A stretch of 64,000 bases of DNA from Aquirufa ecclesiirivi (GCF_011250515.1 NZ_JAANOP010000005.1:2877-66876); one strand, 5' to 3'; positions 55,295 through 64,000 are shown, counted from the first letter of the stretch. The notes: generated from the sequence alone by a model not told the origin. Program-made: numbers and translations.

Positions 55295-58200
55295 TTAAAA
55301 TGACAAGTTGATAGCAGCGTTGAATGAACGAGTAACAGGGTAGTTACCTACGTCAATACCAAAACTAGTATCGGCTGCACCACCAACACCTGGATCTAAA
55401 CCTTTGTACTTAGTAAAGGTTAACAAGTTGTTAGCAGAAAGAGTCAACTTCGCACGTTTGATACCAAGCTTAGAAGAGAATTTCGAAGGAATGTTATATC
55501 CGAAAGAGATATTCTGGAAACGGATGTAATCTCCGTCCTCCACATACCATGAGTTCTCTGCACCGTTGGTTGAGATATTAGATGCTGATTCCCAAATTGG
55601 AGCTAAAGCACTGTTTCCTAAAGCTGGAGTCCAAGACTGCTTAGCACGCTCTCCTTTACCAGAACCTTCGAATGAACCGTGGAAATCAGTAAACCACTTA
55701 GACTGGTTCCAGATTTTGTTACCAGCAGAAGCATATACATACATGTTCAATTCAAACGCTCTGTAAGTTAAACCTACGTTGATACCACCTGTGTAAGTTG
55801 GTACTGGAGAACCTAAATAAGTACGGTCATCTGGAGTGATTTTACCATCTCCGTTCATATCAGCATAGCGGAAACGACCTACACCTGCACCTGATTGAGA
55901 CGGTGCACTAGTCACCTCAGCAGCTGTATTGAAGTATCCAAGTACTTTGTAGCCATAGAAAGAAGACAATGAACGTCCGATTTCCATACGAACTGGAGTA
56001 ATACCACGGAAACCACCACCTGTTAGGTTAGTAATACCTGGAGCAAATGCGATGATTTCGTTTTTCAAGAATGAATTATTGAAAGTCAATTCGTATTTCA
56101 ACTCGTTAGTAATGTTACCACGGTTAATCACTTGGAAGTCGATACCCTCGTTACGCATTTTTGCTACGTTAACGGATGGTGCTGATGCGTTAGGACCAAC
56201 AACCGCAGGAAGAGGTACGTTGAATAACAAATCACGTGTATCTTTTCTCCATAAATCAAATACCAATTCCCACTTACCATTTAAGAAAGTAGCATCAATA
56301 CCGATGTTCGTTGTCTCTGAAGTCTCCCATTTTGCAGCTGGGTTACCAATACGTGAACGGATATAACCTTCGTTAGCTCCTGAGCTCTGACCATCAATTG
56401 GATAGAAAGAAATATCACGTCTTGCAGCGTACAATGAATATTGGTTAGCAGGGTCTACGTTGTTTGAGTTACCCATTTCTCCCCAACCTCCACGAATTTT
56501 CAAATCCGTGATACCTGGAAGATCTTTCATGAATTCCTCCGATGTTACACGCCAAGCTGCAGAGAATGCAGGGAAAATACCATAACGGTTTTGAGAACCG
56601 AAACGAGATGAACCATCACGACGAACCACAGCTGTTAAATAATACTTCTCATTGAAGTTATAATCAGCTTTACCGAATAATGAGTAGAAATTAACTCCAC
56701 TGAATAAGTTAGAGTTAACTACCGGCGACTGTACAGCATTCAATGTAACGAAGTCTAAGTCCATCGAGAATGGGTTGATACCCGATCCTGAGATACCGCG
56801 ACCACGGCCTGTGTTCAATGACTCAATACCAGCTAAAGCTTTAATACCATGTTTTCTCCACTGGTATTTGTAAGCAGCCGTATTTGAGAATACCCATGCA
56901 AAAGAATAACCTGAACCTTCAGAGAAACTATCAGAAGCCTCTGGCTCTGAATCTCCTAAGTACTTGTAGTTGTAGTTAACAAAGTATGAGTTATTATACT
57001 GACCTCCGATACTAGATTTGATAATTAAATCTTTAACAGGCTCAAATTCAACATAAATATTACCTACAGCGTTAGCATTGTAGTTCTGGTCATTGATTTG
57101 GTTTGTCATTAATGAACGAACCGGGTTACGAGGGTTGTTGAAACCTGCAGCTCTTGTCGATGCAAAACTTCCAAAATCATCATAAACAGGAATAACGGTT
57201 GGCATACGATAGGCTGATAAGATCACTGACTCATCACCAGCAATACCTAATCCACCATTACCACCTGCTTGACCTCTTACTGAACGGTAAGTGAACTGTA
57301 AGTTCTCTCCAATTCTTACGTGCTTTCCTAAATCAAACTCAGAGTTAAAACGAGCTGAATAACGACGGAAATCATTTTCTAATAAGATACCTTGTTGCTC
57401 TTGAGCAGATAAGCCAATGTAGAAACGACCGTTGTCTGTTCCGCCAGAGAATCCTAACGAATGACGTTGTGTATTACCAAAACGAGTAATCTCGTCATAC
57501 CAGTTAGTACCAGCTAAGTTTGGACGAATCGCAAAGGTAGTCAATGGACTAGCCGCATAAGCAGCTTGTGCAGCAGCCATGTCAACAGCTCCTCTTACAC
57601 CATTTGCTCCATTAAAGTGCAAATAAGTTGGTAAAGAAGCTTGTGCTGAAGTACCATATTGTGGGTGAGAATAAGAAGCTGCTGTTCCGTTAGCTGCCGC
57701 ATTGTTACGGTATGCTACGTGAGTCCAATCTGCTTGCTCTTGTGGAGTTAACATTTTTGGAGCACCTCCTACGTTAGGGTCTGTACCACCGTACAATCCA
57801 TCATAAGTAATTTGCAAAGGTTTCTTTCCTTTTGTACCACGCTTCGTAGTATAAACGATTACACCGTTAGCAGCACGCGCTCCATAAATAGAAGCTGCAG
57901 CTGCATCTTTCAATACAGTAGTACTTTCAATATCATCTGGTGATAAGAAATCAGTAGAACCTACTGGTACTCCATCAACAATGTACAATGGCTCATTACC
58001 ACCGAAAGCACCAAAACCACGTACACGAATAATACTGTTCGTTCCTGGCTGACCGTTCGTGATCAATGTAACACCGGCTACACGACCTTGTAATTGTTGC
58101 TCAACGTTTCCTGAAGGGGCAATTTGTAAATCTTTAGCCTTAACAATAGATGCTGCAGCAGTCGACTCTTTTTTGTTGGTTACTGAATAACCCGTAACGA

Positions 58201-58534
58201 TAACCTCGCTCAATTGGCTAACATCTTCTTCCAATGTAACCGAAATAGAGGCTTGTGAACCTACAGTAACATCTTTCGTTTTGTAACCTACAGCAGAAAT
58301 AGATAATACTGCGTTTCCAGATTTAACTGTAACCGAGAATGCTCCATTAATGTCAGTAGTGGTTCCTGTATTGGTTCCTTTTACCAATATACTCACGCCT
58401 GGGATACCTTGTGAATCAGTACCAACCACTTTACCCGAAACCTTGCGGTCCTGAGCAAATGACGCAAAGCTCCCGAGCACCATAATGGCTAGCAATAAGA
58501 AGCTTTTGAAAATTTGATAATAATTGTGTTTCAT
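55295..58534 (-). CDS. SusC/RagA-family TonB-linked outer-membrane transporter, locus 2
   Basis: A 1,079-residue transporter: signal peptide (SFLLLAIMVLGSFASFAQ), carboxypeptidase-like domain (VSGKVVGTDSQGIPGVSILVKGT), plug with the SusC signature (PLYIVDGVPVGSTDFLSPDDI, TVLKDAAAASIYGARAANG) and a barrel ending in AAINLSF. It should form the channel for the adjacent SusD lid. It differs in sequence and length from the locus-1 SusC, so the two loci probably import different ligands. Upstream lies a 519-base gap with a candidate promoter and an inverted repeat. Confidence 0.95.
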   Translation of the reverse strand: MKHNYYQIFKSFLLLAIMVLGSFASFAQDRKVSGKVVGTDSQGIPGVSILVKGTNTGTTTDINGAFSVTVKSGNAVLSISAVGYKTKDVTVGSQASISVTLEEDVSQLSEVIVTGYSVTNKKESTAAASIVKAKDLQIAPSGNVEQQLQGRVAGVTLITNGQPGTNSIIRVRGFGAFGGNEPLYIVDGVPVGSTDFLSPDDIESTTVLKDAAAASIYGARAANGVIVYTTKRGTKGKKPLQITYDGLYGGTDPNVGGAPKMLTPQEQADWTHVAYRNNAAANGTAASYSHPQYGTSAQASLPTYLHFNGANGVRGAVDMAAAQAAYAASPLTTFAIRPNLAGTNWYDEITRFGNTQRHSLGFSGGTDNGRFYIGLSAQEQQGILLENDFRRYSARFNSEFDLGKHVRIGENLQFTYRSVRGQAGGNGGLGIAGDESVILSAYRMPTVIPVYDDFGSFASTRAAGFNNPRNPVRSLMTNQINDQNYNANAVGNIYVEFEPVKDLIIKSSIGGQYNNSYFVNYNYKYLGDSEPEASDSFSEGSGYSFAWVFSNTAAYKYQWRKHGIKALAGIESLNTGRGRGISGSGINPFSMDLDFVTLNAVQSPVVNSNLFSGVNFYSLFGKADYNFNEKYYLTAVVRRDGSSRFGSQNRYGIFPAFSAAWRVTSEEFMKDLPGITDLKIRGGWGEMGNSNNVDPANQYSLYAARRDISFYPIDGQSSGANEGYIRSRIGNPAAKWETSETTNIGIDATFLNGKWELVFDLWRKDTRDLLFNVPLPAVVGPNASAPSVNVAKMRNEGIDFQVINRGNITNELKYELTFNNSFLKNEIIAFAPGITNLTGGGFRGITPVRMEIGRSLSSFYGYKVLGYFNTAAEVTSAPSQSGAGVGRFRYADMNGDGKITPDDRTYLGSPVPTYTGGINVGLTYRAFELNMYVYASAGNKIWNQSKWFTDFHGSFEGSGKGERAKQSWTPALGNSALAPIWESASNISTNGAENSWYVEDGDYIRFQNISFGYNIPSKFSSKLGIKRAKLTLSANNLLTFTKYKGLDPGVGGAADTSFGIDVGNYPVTRSFNAAINLSF

Positions 58535-58765
58535 AAGTAATAGTTGATTAATTATTTATTTAAAATTATGCTTTTGATTAATCGCCATTATTAAACCATT
58601 CGACCTCCTTTCATTTTAACGTATTTAAACAATTTGTAGAACTGAACATTTTCTTAAAATAATACCAGAAGATTTAATGCAAACGATTGCCATTTGCCTT
58701 TACTTTAGATATAAATCTTCCAAGAACTTAACTATCCTACACTGTCCTATGGCACAGGATACTCC

Positions 58766-58797
58766 CAAATATGTATAATTCAATACTCATCTGCAAA
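58766..58797 (-). promoter_or_regulatory. Candidate promoter of susC, locus 2
   Basis: On the minus strand TTTG (58794-58797) is followed after 20 bp by CATATTTG (58766-58773), one mismatch from TAnnTTTG. It would give a leader of about 225 bases before the susC ATG. The rest of 58535-59053 holds no open frame that I can support. Confidence 0.4.
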
Positions 58798-58838
58798 TAT
58801 TAAATGCAAATTTTTAGTGGTAAAGTATTATTTGTGGG

Positions 58839-58862
58839 TATATAGCTTAAAAAGGCTATATA
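58839..58862. promoter_or_regulatory. Perfect inverted repeat between susC and uvrC (possible operator)
   Basis: TATATAGC (58839-58846) and GCTATATA (58855-58862) are separated by 8 bases. It lies about 40 bases upstream of the candidate susC promoter. A regulator site or a small RNA hairpin are both possible. Confidence 0.4.
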
Positions 58863-59041
58863 ATATATTCTGTTGATTCATTAGCAAGATGTTAAGTTTC
58901 CATTATTGTTTGGTTTTGAGTAAATGGTACAAACTCCTGAACTTTTGTAGCAAAAAAATAAACTAAAAAAGCAAATAAAAGTTCGCATCAAAATAAAGAT
59001 TCTTTGAAAAATCCTAAAAACGATATTCGAAATGAATTTAT

Positions 59042-59049
59042 TAAATTTG
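59042..59049 (+). promoter_or_regulatory. Candidate -7 box of uvrC, implying a leaderless mRNA
   Basis: TAAATTTG matches TAnnTTTG perfectly and ends only 4 bases before the ATG at 59054. If used, transcription would begin at or next to the start codon. No matching -33 TTTG is seen at 19-20 bp. Confidence 0.35.
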
Positions 59050-59053
59050 AGAT

Positions 59054-60862
59054 ATGAATAGCTTCGACCCTAAAAGCATACTTCCTTCGCTACCAGAAGA
59101 GCCTGGCGTTTATCGATATTTTGATGCACATGATACCATCATCTATATTGGAAAAGCCAAAAATCTCAAAAATCGAATTAGCAGCTATTTTGTCAATCCA
59201 AAAAACCACGATACTAAAACAAGAAGGCTAGTCCAGCAAATCAACAAATTAGAATTCACCATTGTGCATTCCGAATTTGATGCCCTCCTACTGGAAAATA
59301 CCCTAATCAAACAATTTCAACCTAAATACAACATTCTATTAAGGGATGACAAAACCTACCCATTCATATGCCTAAGCAATGAACGCTTTCCTCGCTTATT
59401 GACTGCCAGAAGAATTGATCATAAGTTGGGAACCTATTATGGGCCATTTGCTAACCCTAAATCCATGAACGCCCTGTTGGAAATGTTGCATCAGCTTTTT
59501 CCTATTCGAACCTGTTCTTTAGCATTAAAACAAAGCTCCATCGATGACGGAAAGTTTAAAGTCTGTTTGGAATACCATATTGGCAATTGCAAAGGACCCT
59601 GTGAAAATTTACAAAGCGAAGAGGACTATTTGCAATACATCGAACAAATCAGCCAAATACTTAAAGGCCATTTCCAAAAACCGAAACAGTTTTTTGTGGA
59701 GAAAATGCAAGCTGCAGCAGATAAGCTTGCTTTCGAACAAGCACAAGAATGGAAAGAAAAGTGGCAACTCTTGGAAAACTTCCAAGCCAAATCCACTGTC
59801 GTGAACCCCGCCATTCATGATGTTGATGTTTTTTCCATCGTTTCGGATGAACAACTTTCCTACATCAATTTCATGAAGGTAATCAATGGTACGATTACTC
59901 AATCCCAAACTTGGGAGGTGAAGAAAAAATTAAATGAAGAGGAAGCCGATGTATTAACGATGCTCATCTGGGAAAAAAGAGATGAATTTCACAGCAGTGC
60001 CAAAGAAATCATTTCCAATATTCCCATGGCCATTGAATTTCAAGGTGTTAAGAATAGTATTCCGCAAATGGGCGACAAAAGAAAGCTCCTCGACATGTCT
60101 TTAAAAAATGTCTTGTATTTCAGAAAAGAAAAAGCGGATCGGAAAGCTGCAGAAGAAAGTGGGGGAGACCGAAAAATGCGCATCCTCTTAACCCTTAAGA
60201 ACGATTTACACCTAAGTAAACTACCTCAGAGAATTGAATGCTTTGATAACTCCAATTTACAAGGCACCAATCCTGTATCAGCTATGGTCTGCTTTTTGCA
60301 AGGGGTCCCTGCTAAGAAAGAGTACCGACTTTTTACGCCAAGAACCGTGGAAGGACCTAACGACTTTGCTACCATGACGGAAGTAGTAGGTAGAAGATAT
60401 TCTCGCTTATTAGAGGAAGAAGCTGAGCTTCCTGACCTGATTATCATCGACGGAGGAAAAGGTCAATTAAGCGCCGCTTGTGATGCCTTAAATGCGATTG
60501 GAATATATGGACAGATTCCTATCATTGGTATTGCGAAAAGGTTAGAAGAAATCTATTTTCCTGAGGATAGTCTTCCCCTTTACATCGATAAAAAATCAGA
60601 ATCCCTAAAACTCATTCAGCAATTACGTGATGAGGCTCACCGCTTTGGGATCACTGCCCATCGAAATAAACGGAGTAAACATTTTATCGTAAGTCAATTA
60701 GAAGAGTTAGATGGGATAGGAAAATTAACAGCACAAAAACTATTGAAGAAATTTGGTACCATCAAACAAATCAATGAAGCACCTATGGAAGAGCTCGAAA
60801 AAGTCTTGGGCAAAATGAAGGCCTTGAGCCTAAAGAACCAAATCAAAAATTGGGTCGATTAA
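59054..60862 (+). CDS. uvrC: Excinuclease ABC subunit C
   Basis: A 602-residue repair nuclease that makes the two incisions in nucleotide excision repair with UvrA and UvrB. The order is complete: GIY-YIG nuclease at the N-terminus (PGVYRYFDAHDTIIYIGKAK), the cysteine-containing middle (CLEYHIGNCKGPCENL), the UVR-type helix (FFVEKMQAAADKLAFEQAQ), the RNase H-like nuclease (ECFDNSNLQGTNPVSAMVCF) and a helix-hairpin-helix end (LDGIGKLTAQKLLKKFG). The stop overlaps the convergent nuoK gene by 4 bases. Confidence 0.97.
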   Translation: MNSFDPKSILPSLPEEPGVYRYFDAHDTIIYIGKAKNLKNRISSYFVNPKNHDTKTRRLVQQINKLEFTIVHSEFDALLLENTLIKQFQPKYNILLRDDKTYPFICLSNERFPRLLTARRIDHKLGTYYGPFANPKSMNALLEMLHQLFPIRTCSLALKQSSIDDGKFKVCLEYHIGNCKGPCENLQSEEDYLQYIEQISQILKGHFQKPKQFFVEKMQAAADKLAFEQAQEWKEKWQLLENFQAKSTVVNPAIHDVDVFSIVSDEQLSYINFMKVINGTITQSQTWEVKKKLNEEEADVLTMLIWEKRDEFHSSAKEIISNIPMAIEFQGVKNSIPQMGDKRKLLDMSLKNVLYFRKEKADRKAAEESGGDRKMRILLTLKNDLHLSKLPQRIECFDNSNLQGTNPVSAMVCFLQGVPAKKEYRLFTPRTVEGPNDFATMTEVVGRRYSRLLEEEAELPDLIIIDGGKGQLSAACDALNAIGIYGQIPIIGIAKRLEEIYFPEDSLPLYIDKKSESLKLIQQLRDEAHRFGITAHRNKRSKHFIVSQLEELDGIGKLTAQKLLKKFGTIKQINEAPMEELEKVLGKMKALSLKNQIKNWVD

Positions 60863-61164
60863 AACCTCGATTTCTCCGCTCCTAGATCAATGTTTTTGAA
60901 ATGACGATAAATTTGTAAAATGATCGCCAAGGCTACTGTCATTTCACATACACCAATCACTAAGACAAATACAGAAAAGACTATTCCCTGCATCTGATCA
61001 TCTTGTCTTGAAAAAGCAATCAAATTTAAATTAGCTGCATTCAGCATCAACTCGATCCCCATCAATACAAATATCATGTTGCGCTTGAGTAACATAATAC
61101 CTAAACCTACCGAAAACAATAAGGCACTTACGATCAAGAAATAGCCTAATGGAATATCATTCAT
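60859..61164 (-). CDS. nuoK: NADH-quinone oxidoreductase subunit K
   Basis: A 101-residue subunit with three membrane helices. The conserved acidic residue sits in VLMGIELMLNAANLNLIAF, which is characteristic of NuoK and takes part in proton transfer. It overlaps nuoJ by 8 bases. The expected next genes nuoL, nuoM and nuoN are missing; uvrC lies there on the other strand. Confidence 0.96.
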   Translation of the reverse strand: MNDIPLGYFLIVSALLFSVGLGIMLLKRNMIFVLMGIELMLNAANLNLIAFSRQDDQMQGIVFSVFVLVIGVCEMTVALAIILQIYRHFKNIDLGAEKSRF

Positions 61165-61678
61165 GGTGTTTCGCTATATAAGTGGCCCCCACTAGGGCGA
61201 TTAAAAGAAATATGCCTGCCAATTCAAATGCAAAGGAATATTCCGTTAACAAAGCCAAACCTAGATATGTCAATTTAGAAGATCGCTGTATCTCCCCTGA
61301 AAGCATGCCAAACGAAGCCATGGATCGATTTAGAATCCAGAGTAAACCCAAGAATATGGAAAGACTAATCGATAAAGCCCAAAAACGTCCCGACTGCTTG
61401 GTCCACAAATCATTGGAGACATCATATGGGTCGGTTCGAGGAGTATGTGTCAACATGATTCCAAATAGAATCAAGATCAAGACTCCCCCAACATAAATTA
61501 GTAAATGTGCCACGGCCATCACATCAGCATAGGCCATCACGTATAAACCTGCTAAGCCCAACATACAAAGAAACATAGCTAAGGCAGCATGTAATAAATT
61601 TTTTGTCCAAGCCATGGCCAAGGCGCTTGCGCAAGTCAATCCAGCCAATATCAAAAATGAGGCGATCATTGGATTCAT
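61157..61678 (-). CDS. nuoJ: NADH-quinone oxidoreductase subunit J
   Basis: A 173-residue membrane subunit with about five helices. The family region AVAHLLIYVGGVLILILFGIML is clear. It overlaps nuoI by 4 bases (ATGA) and nuoK by 8, so the three are translationally coupled. It is part of the membrane arm of complex I. Confidence 0.95.
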   Translation of the reverse strand: MNPMIASFLILAGLTCASALAMAWTKNLLHAALAMFLCMLGLAGLYVMAYADVMAVAHLLIYVGGVLILILFGIMLTHTPRTDPYDVSNDLWTKQSGRFWALSISLSIFLGLLWILNRSMASFGMLSGEIQRSSKLTYLGLALLTEYSFAFELAGIFLLIALVGATYIAKHHE

Positions 61679-62859
61679 GATTCTGTGGAGGGTGGCTTCG
61701 GTTTAAAACTTGGTTTAAAAGCAGGTTTAGCAGCTGGTTTTTCTTCTTCCACAGGCTTTTCATCCTTCGGAATCTCGGTCTTAGGTTTAAAGCTCGGTTT
61801 AAAAACAGGCTTAGCCACAGATTTTACTTCTTCTGTCTTTACTTCCTCTGAACTAGTTTCTGGCTTAGGTTTAAAGCTCGGTTTAAAAGCTGGCTTAGCC
61901 GCAGGTTTTAATTCTTCTGTCTTTACTTCCTCTGAACTAGTTTCTGCCTTAGGTTTAAAGCTTGGTTTAAAAGCAGGCTTGGCAGCAGGTTTAACATCTT
62001 CTGCCTTTACTTCCTCTGAACTAGTTTCTGCCTTAGGTTTAAAGCTTGGTTTAAAAGCAGGCTTGGCAGCAGGTTTAACATCTTCTGCCTTTACTTCCTC
62101 TGAACTAGCTTCTGGCTTTGCTTTGAAACTTGGTTTAAAAGCTGGTTTAGCCACAGGTTTTACTTCTTCTGCCTTTACTTCCTCTGAACTAGCTTCTGGC
62201 TTTGCTTTGAAACTTGGTTTAAAAGCAGGCTTGGCAGCAGCGGGAGCTTCCTCTTTTTTTGTCTCTACCGAAGAAATGGCCGCCTGTTTCAAGGCTTCTT
62301 TTTCTGCCACAAACTGCTCATATAATTGTTTCTTTTCAGCTGCTTGTTCAGGATTTAAATTAGCAAAAGAAAAATTGTGCTCCTTGACATCAAATACAGA
62401 GAAATCATATTCCGATGTCATGGTTAAACATTCAGTAGGACATACAGTAGTACAAAGCCCACAAAAACAGCATTTCGACATATCAATGTCAAATTTGGCT
62501 GCGTATAAACGAATAGGAGAACCGTCGGAAGTATAACCAACCAAACCCGTAGCTTTGATGGGTTCTATTTCAATGCAATCCACGGGACAGACCTTGACAC
62601 ATTTGTCACAGACGATACAATCGTCCATTTCATTGTGCAATTGATATCGTCCATTGACGGGGGTAGGAATTTCTTGGTGTGGATATTGTAAAGTAAAAAC
62701 CCCTTCATTCGACTTGAAGTAATCTGGGTTTTGGATGTTTTGAATCGTTCTTTGTTTCCTGGCATTCCAAGCATGCTTCCATGTTAATGCCAAGCCCTTC
62801 CGCGTACTTGAGATCGCGGATTTAATATTTTGAAAATAAAGGGCTAGGGACGAATTCAT
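61675..62859 (-). CDS. nuoI: NADH-quinone oxidoreductase subunit I with long repetitive C-terminal tail
   Basis: The first 200 residues are a normal NuoI with two 4Fe-4S clusters: C81-x2-C84-x2-C87-x3-C91 and C130-x2-C133-x2-C136-x3-C140, each followed by Pro. From residue 210 to the end (394) the protein is a tandem repeat of 28 residues built on KPAFKPSF, then a lysine/glutamate-rich linker (ASSEEVKAEDVKP). The tail doubles the protein and is not part of the family. The start overlaps the E1 stop by one base (TAATG), so translation is coupled. The two-cluster domain should sit in the peripheral arm of complex I; the role of the tail is unknown. Confidence 0.93.
   Translation of the reverse strand: MNSSLALYFQNIKSAISSTRKGLALTWKHAWNARKQRTIQNIQNPDYFKSNEGVFTLQYPHQEIPTPVNGRYQLHNEMDDCIVCDKCVKVCPVDCIEIEPIKATGLVGYTSDGSPIRLYAAKFDIDMSKCCFCGLCTTVCPTECLTMTSEYDFSVFDVKEHNFSFANLNPEQAAEKKQLYEQFVAEKEALKQAAISSVETKKEEAPAAAKPAFKPSFKAKPEASSEEVKAEEVKPVAKPAFKPSFKAKPEASSEEVKAEDVKPAAKPAFKPSFKPKAETSSEEVKAEDVKPAAKPAFKPSFKPKAETSSEEVKTEELKPAAKPAFKPSFKPKPETSSEEVKTEEVKSVAKPVFKPSFKPKTEIPKDEKPVEEEKPAAKPAFKPSFKPKPPSTES
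61678..62232 (-). repeat. 84-bp tandem repeats encoding the NuoI tail
   Basis: Seven units start at 62232, 62148, 62064, 61980, 61896, 61812 and 61728, each 84 bp (28 codons); the last is partial. Units two to five are nearly identical, while the sixth diverges (IPKDEKPVEEEK). The exact period and high identity point to expansion by slippage or unequal crossing-over. Confidence 0.92.
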
Positions 62860-64000
62860 TAGAAATATATAGCTGGGAAAAGCCCTGGATCAGACTCTCG
62901 CATCATTTCATAAATGGTATCAACCACATTCTCTACATTGGGCTTAGAGAAATAATCCCCATCTGAACTATAAGCAGGACGATGTGGAGGTGCTGCTAAA
63001 CAACGCGCTGGTGTGTCTAACCAAGCAAAAGCTCCTTGTTTGTCTAAGACCTCTTGCATCATATAGGCAGTTGTTCCACCAGGCATATCTTCATCCGCAA
63101 AAAGCACTCGATGTGTCTTTTGAATAGAAGCCGATATACTTTGTGTTCGATCAAATGGCAACAAAGTTTGTACATCAACAACCTCAACAGAAATACCCAT
63201 CGATGATAAGGTTTCTGATGCTTCCATTACAATGCGACACATGGAACCATAGGTTACTATAGTAATATCAGTTCCTTCTCGCAATACTTCAGGAATACCT
63301 AAGGGTACTGTAATTTCATGTAAGTTTTCTGGCATTGCTTCTTTGAGGCGATACCCATTTAAGCATTCCACCACGATACCTGGATCATCTCCTTTTAATA
63401 AGGTTCTGTACATACCCGCAGCCTGAGTCATGTTTCTAGGTACACAAAAATGTATTCCTCTCAATCCATTGATTAACACGGCCATGGGACTACCTGAATG
63501 CCAGATACCTTCCAAACGATGGCCGCGGGTTCGTAGAATCATGGGGGCTTTTTGTCCCCCTGCTGTACGGTAATGTAAACAAGCTAAATCATCTGATAAG
63601 ATAGGAAAAGGATAAAAAATGTAGTCCAAATATTGAATTTCCACAATAGGCCTCAAGCCTCGCATGGAAGCTCCAATCCCTTGACCTACAATGCTTATTT
63701 CTCGAATACCTGTATCCGTAATTTTCAAATCTCCGAATACCTCTTGCAAGCCAGCAAGCGTTTGATTGACATCCCCTATTTTACCTACGTCCTCTCCTAA
63801 TATAAATACTCTAGGATCTTCTAAAAAATGAGCAAAGCTTTTGTTCAAAATCTCTCGACCATCTACATAATTTGCCTCTTTTTTATAGATAGGTTTAACC
63901 GCATTAATTAGCAAAGGAGAATGTTGAGATTCACTAATCTGATGTGAACTAAATCTCCGACGATTTCTTTGCTCTAATTCACTTAACCACTTTCTGAGCA
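62859..64000 (-). CDS. 2-Oxoacid dehydrogenase E1 component, fused alpha-beta, 5' part beyond the window
   Basis: The frame is open to the right edge. The last 350 residues are the beta (transketolase-like pyrimidine-binding and C-terminal) part: ILGEDVGKIGDVNQTLAGLQEVFG, EIQYLDYIFYPFPILSDDLA, VECLNGYRLKEAMPE and the C-terminal domain with ITIVTYGSMCRIVMEA and LFADEDMPGGTTAYMM. Upstream residues read WLSELEQRNRRRFS and continue without a stop, so this is the end of an alpha domain joined to beta, as in the single-chain E1 of Bacteroidota. A TTG at 63914 is not a likely start. With TPP it would decarboxylate pyruvate or a branched-chain oxoacid; which one is not decided. It overlaps nuoI by one base. 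Confidence 0.9.
   Translation of the reverse strand, partial: LRKWLSELEQRNRRRFSSHQISESQHSPLLINAVKPIYKKEANYVDGREILNKSFAHFLEDPRVFILGEDVGKIGDVNQTLAGLQEVFGDLKITDTGIREISIVGQGIGASMRGLRPIVEIQYLDYIFYPFPILSDDLACLHYRTAGGQKAPMILRTRGHRLEGIWHSGSPMAVLINGLRGIHFCVPRNMTQAAGMYRTLLKGDDPGIVVECLNGYRLKEAMPENLHEITVPLGIPEVLREGTDITIVTYGSMCRIVMEASETLSSMGISVEVVDVQTLLPFDRTQSISASIQKTHRVLFADEDMPGGTTAYMMQEVLDKQGAFAWLDTPARCLAAPPHRPAYSSDGDYFSKPNVENVVDTIYEMMRESDPGLFPAIYF

Noticed and set aside
61685-62536. 283-residue open frame on the plus strand (Gly/Leu-rich repeats)
   Set aside because: It is antisense to the NuoI repeat tail. The repeat period of 84 bp keeps any frame free of stops, and the iron-sulfur motifs lie on the other strand.
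63860-63914. TTG at 63914 as start of a separate E1 beta gene
   Set aside because: The frame continues upstream without a stop to the window edge and encodes a typical end of an alpha domain, so a fused gene is more likely.

Overview
The window comes from a Bacteroidota chromosome, most likely a Cytophagales-type freshwater or soil bacterium (the genus cannot be fixed from sequence alone). The signs are two SusC/SusD outer-membrane uptake pairs, many lipoproteins with FG-GAP/VCBS and ASPIC/UnbV domains, a DUF4249 lipoprotein beside a TonB receptor, a PorW/SprE-type lipoprotein of the type IX secretion system, promoters of the TTTG-N19/20-TAnnTTTG type, and low GC.

Layout. 1-4066 (minus) is the 5' part of a giant secreted repeat protein that runs off the left edge. 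4451-6646 (plus) is a tyrosine operon: a promoter, a Tyr-rich leader peptide, a terminator touching the start codon, an aromatic-type aminotransferase and prephenate dehydrogenase. 6740-10494 (minus) carries an M1 metallopeptidase and an acyl-CoA dehydrogenase. 10637-26985 (minus) is uptake locus 1, in transcription order susC, susD, two ASPIC/VCBS lipoproteins, a monoheme-VCBS lipoprotein, a TonB receptor and a DUF4249 lipoprotein. 27442-34375 holds yidD, a serine hydrolase, a lumazine-binding-like protein, myo-inositol oxygenase, a DUF3592 protein, a nucleoside transporter, a short-chain dehydrogenase and metX. metX has a SAM-I riboswitch and lies next to an odd repeat array at 34566-34740.

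34860-38268 (plus) is an F0 ATP synthase cluster (small membrane protein, atpB, atpE, atpF, atpH) without the catalytic F1 genes, followed by a DUF423 protein. 38265-43950 (minus) has an unrecognised kinase-like protein, an MFS transporter, rodA, mrdA (PBP2) and a detached AtpZ-like protein. 44042-49950 (plus) joins porW/sprE, a class A penicillin-binding protein and a second monoheme-VCBS lipoprotein. 49939-58534 (minus) is uptake locus 2 (susC, susD, ASPIC/VCBS). uvrC (plus) follows, and then, on minus, a fused 2-oxoacid dehydrogenase E1 gene running off the right edge, nuoI with a 28-residue-repeat tail, nuoJ and nuoK.

How the parts connect. Both uptake loci share one design: a SusC/SusD pair, a strong stem-loop after susD, then ASPIC/VCBS lipoproteins, with a monoheme-VCBS lipoprotein nearby. 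This suggests a surface system pairing nutrient import with redox or adhesion functions. The best regulatory finding is the Tyr-codon-rich leader and terminator in front of the aminotransferase-tyrA pair, which looks like ribosome-mediated attenuation. No tRNA, rRNA, CRISPR array, insertion sequence or prophage was seen.
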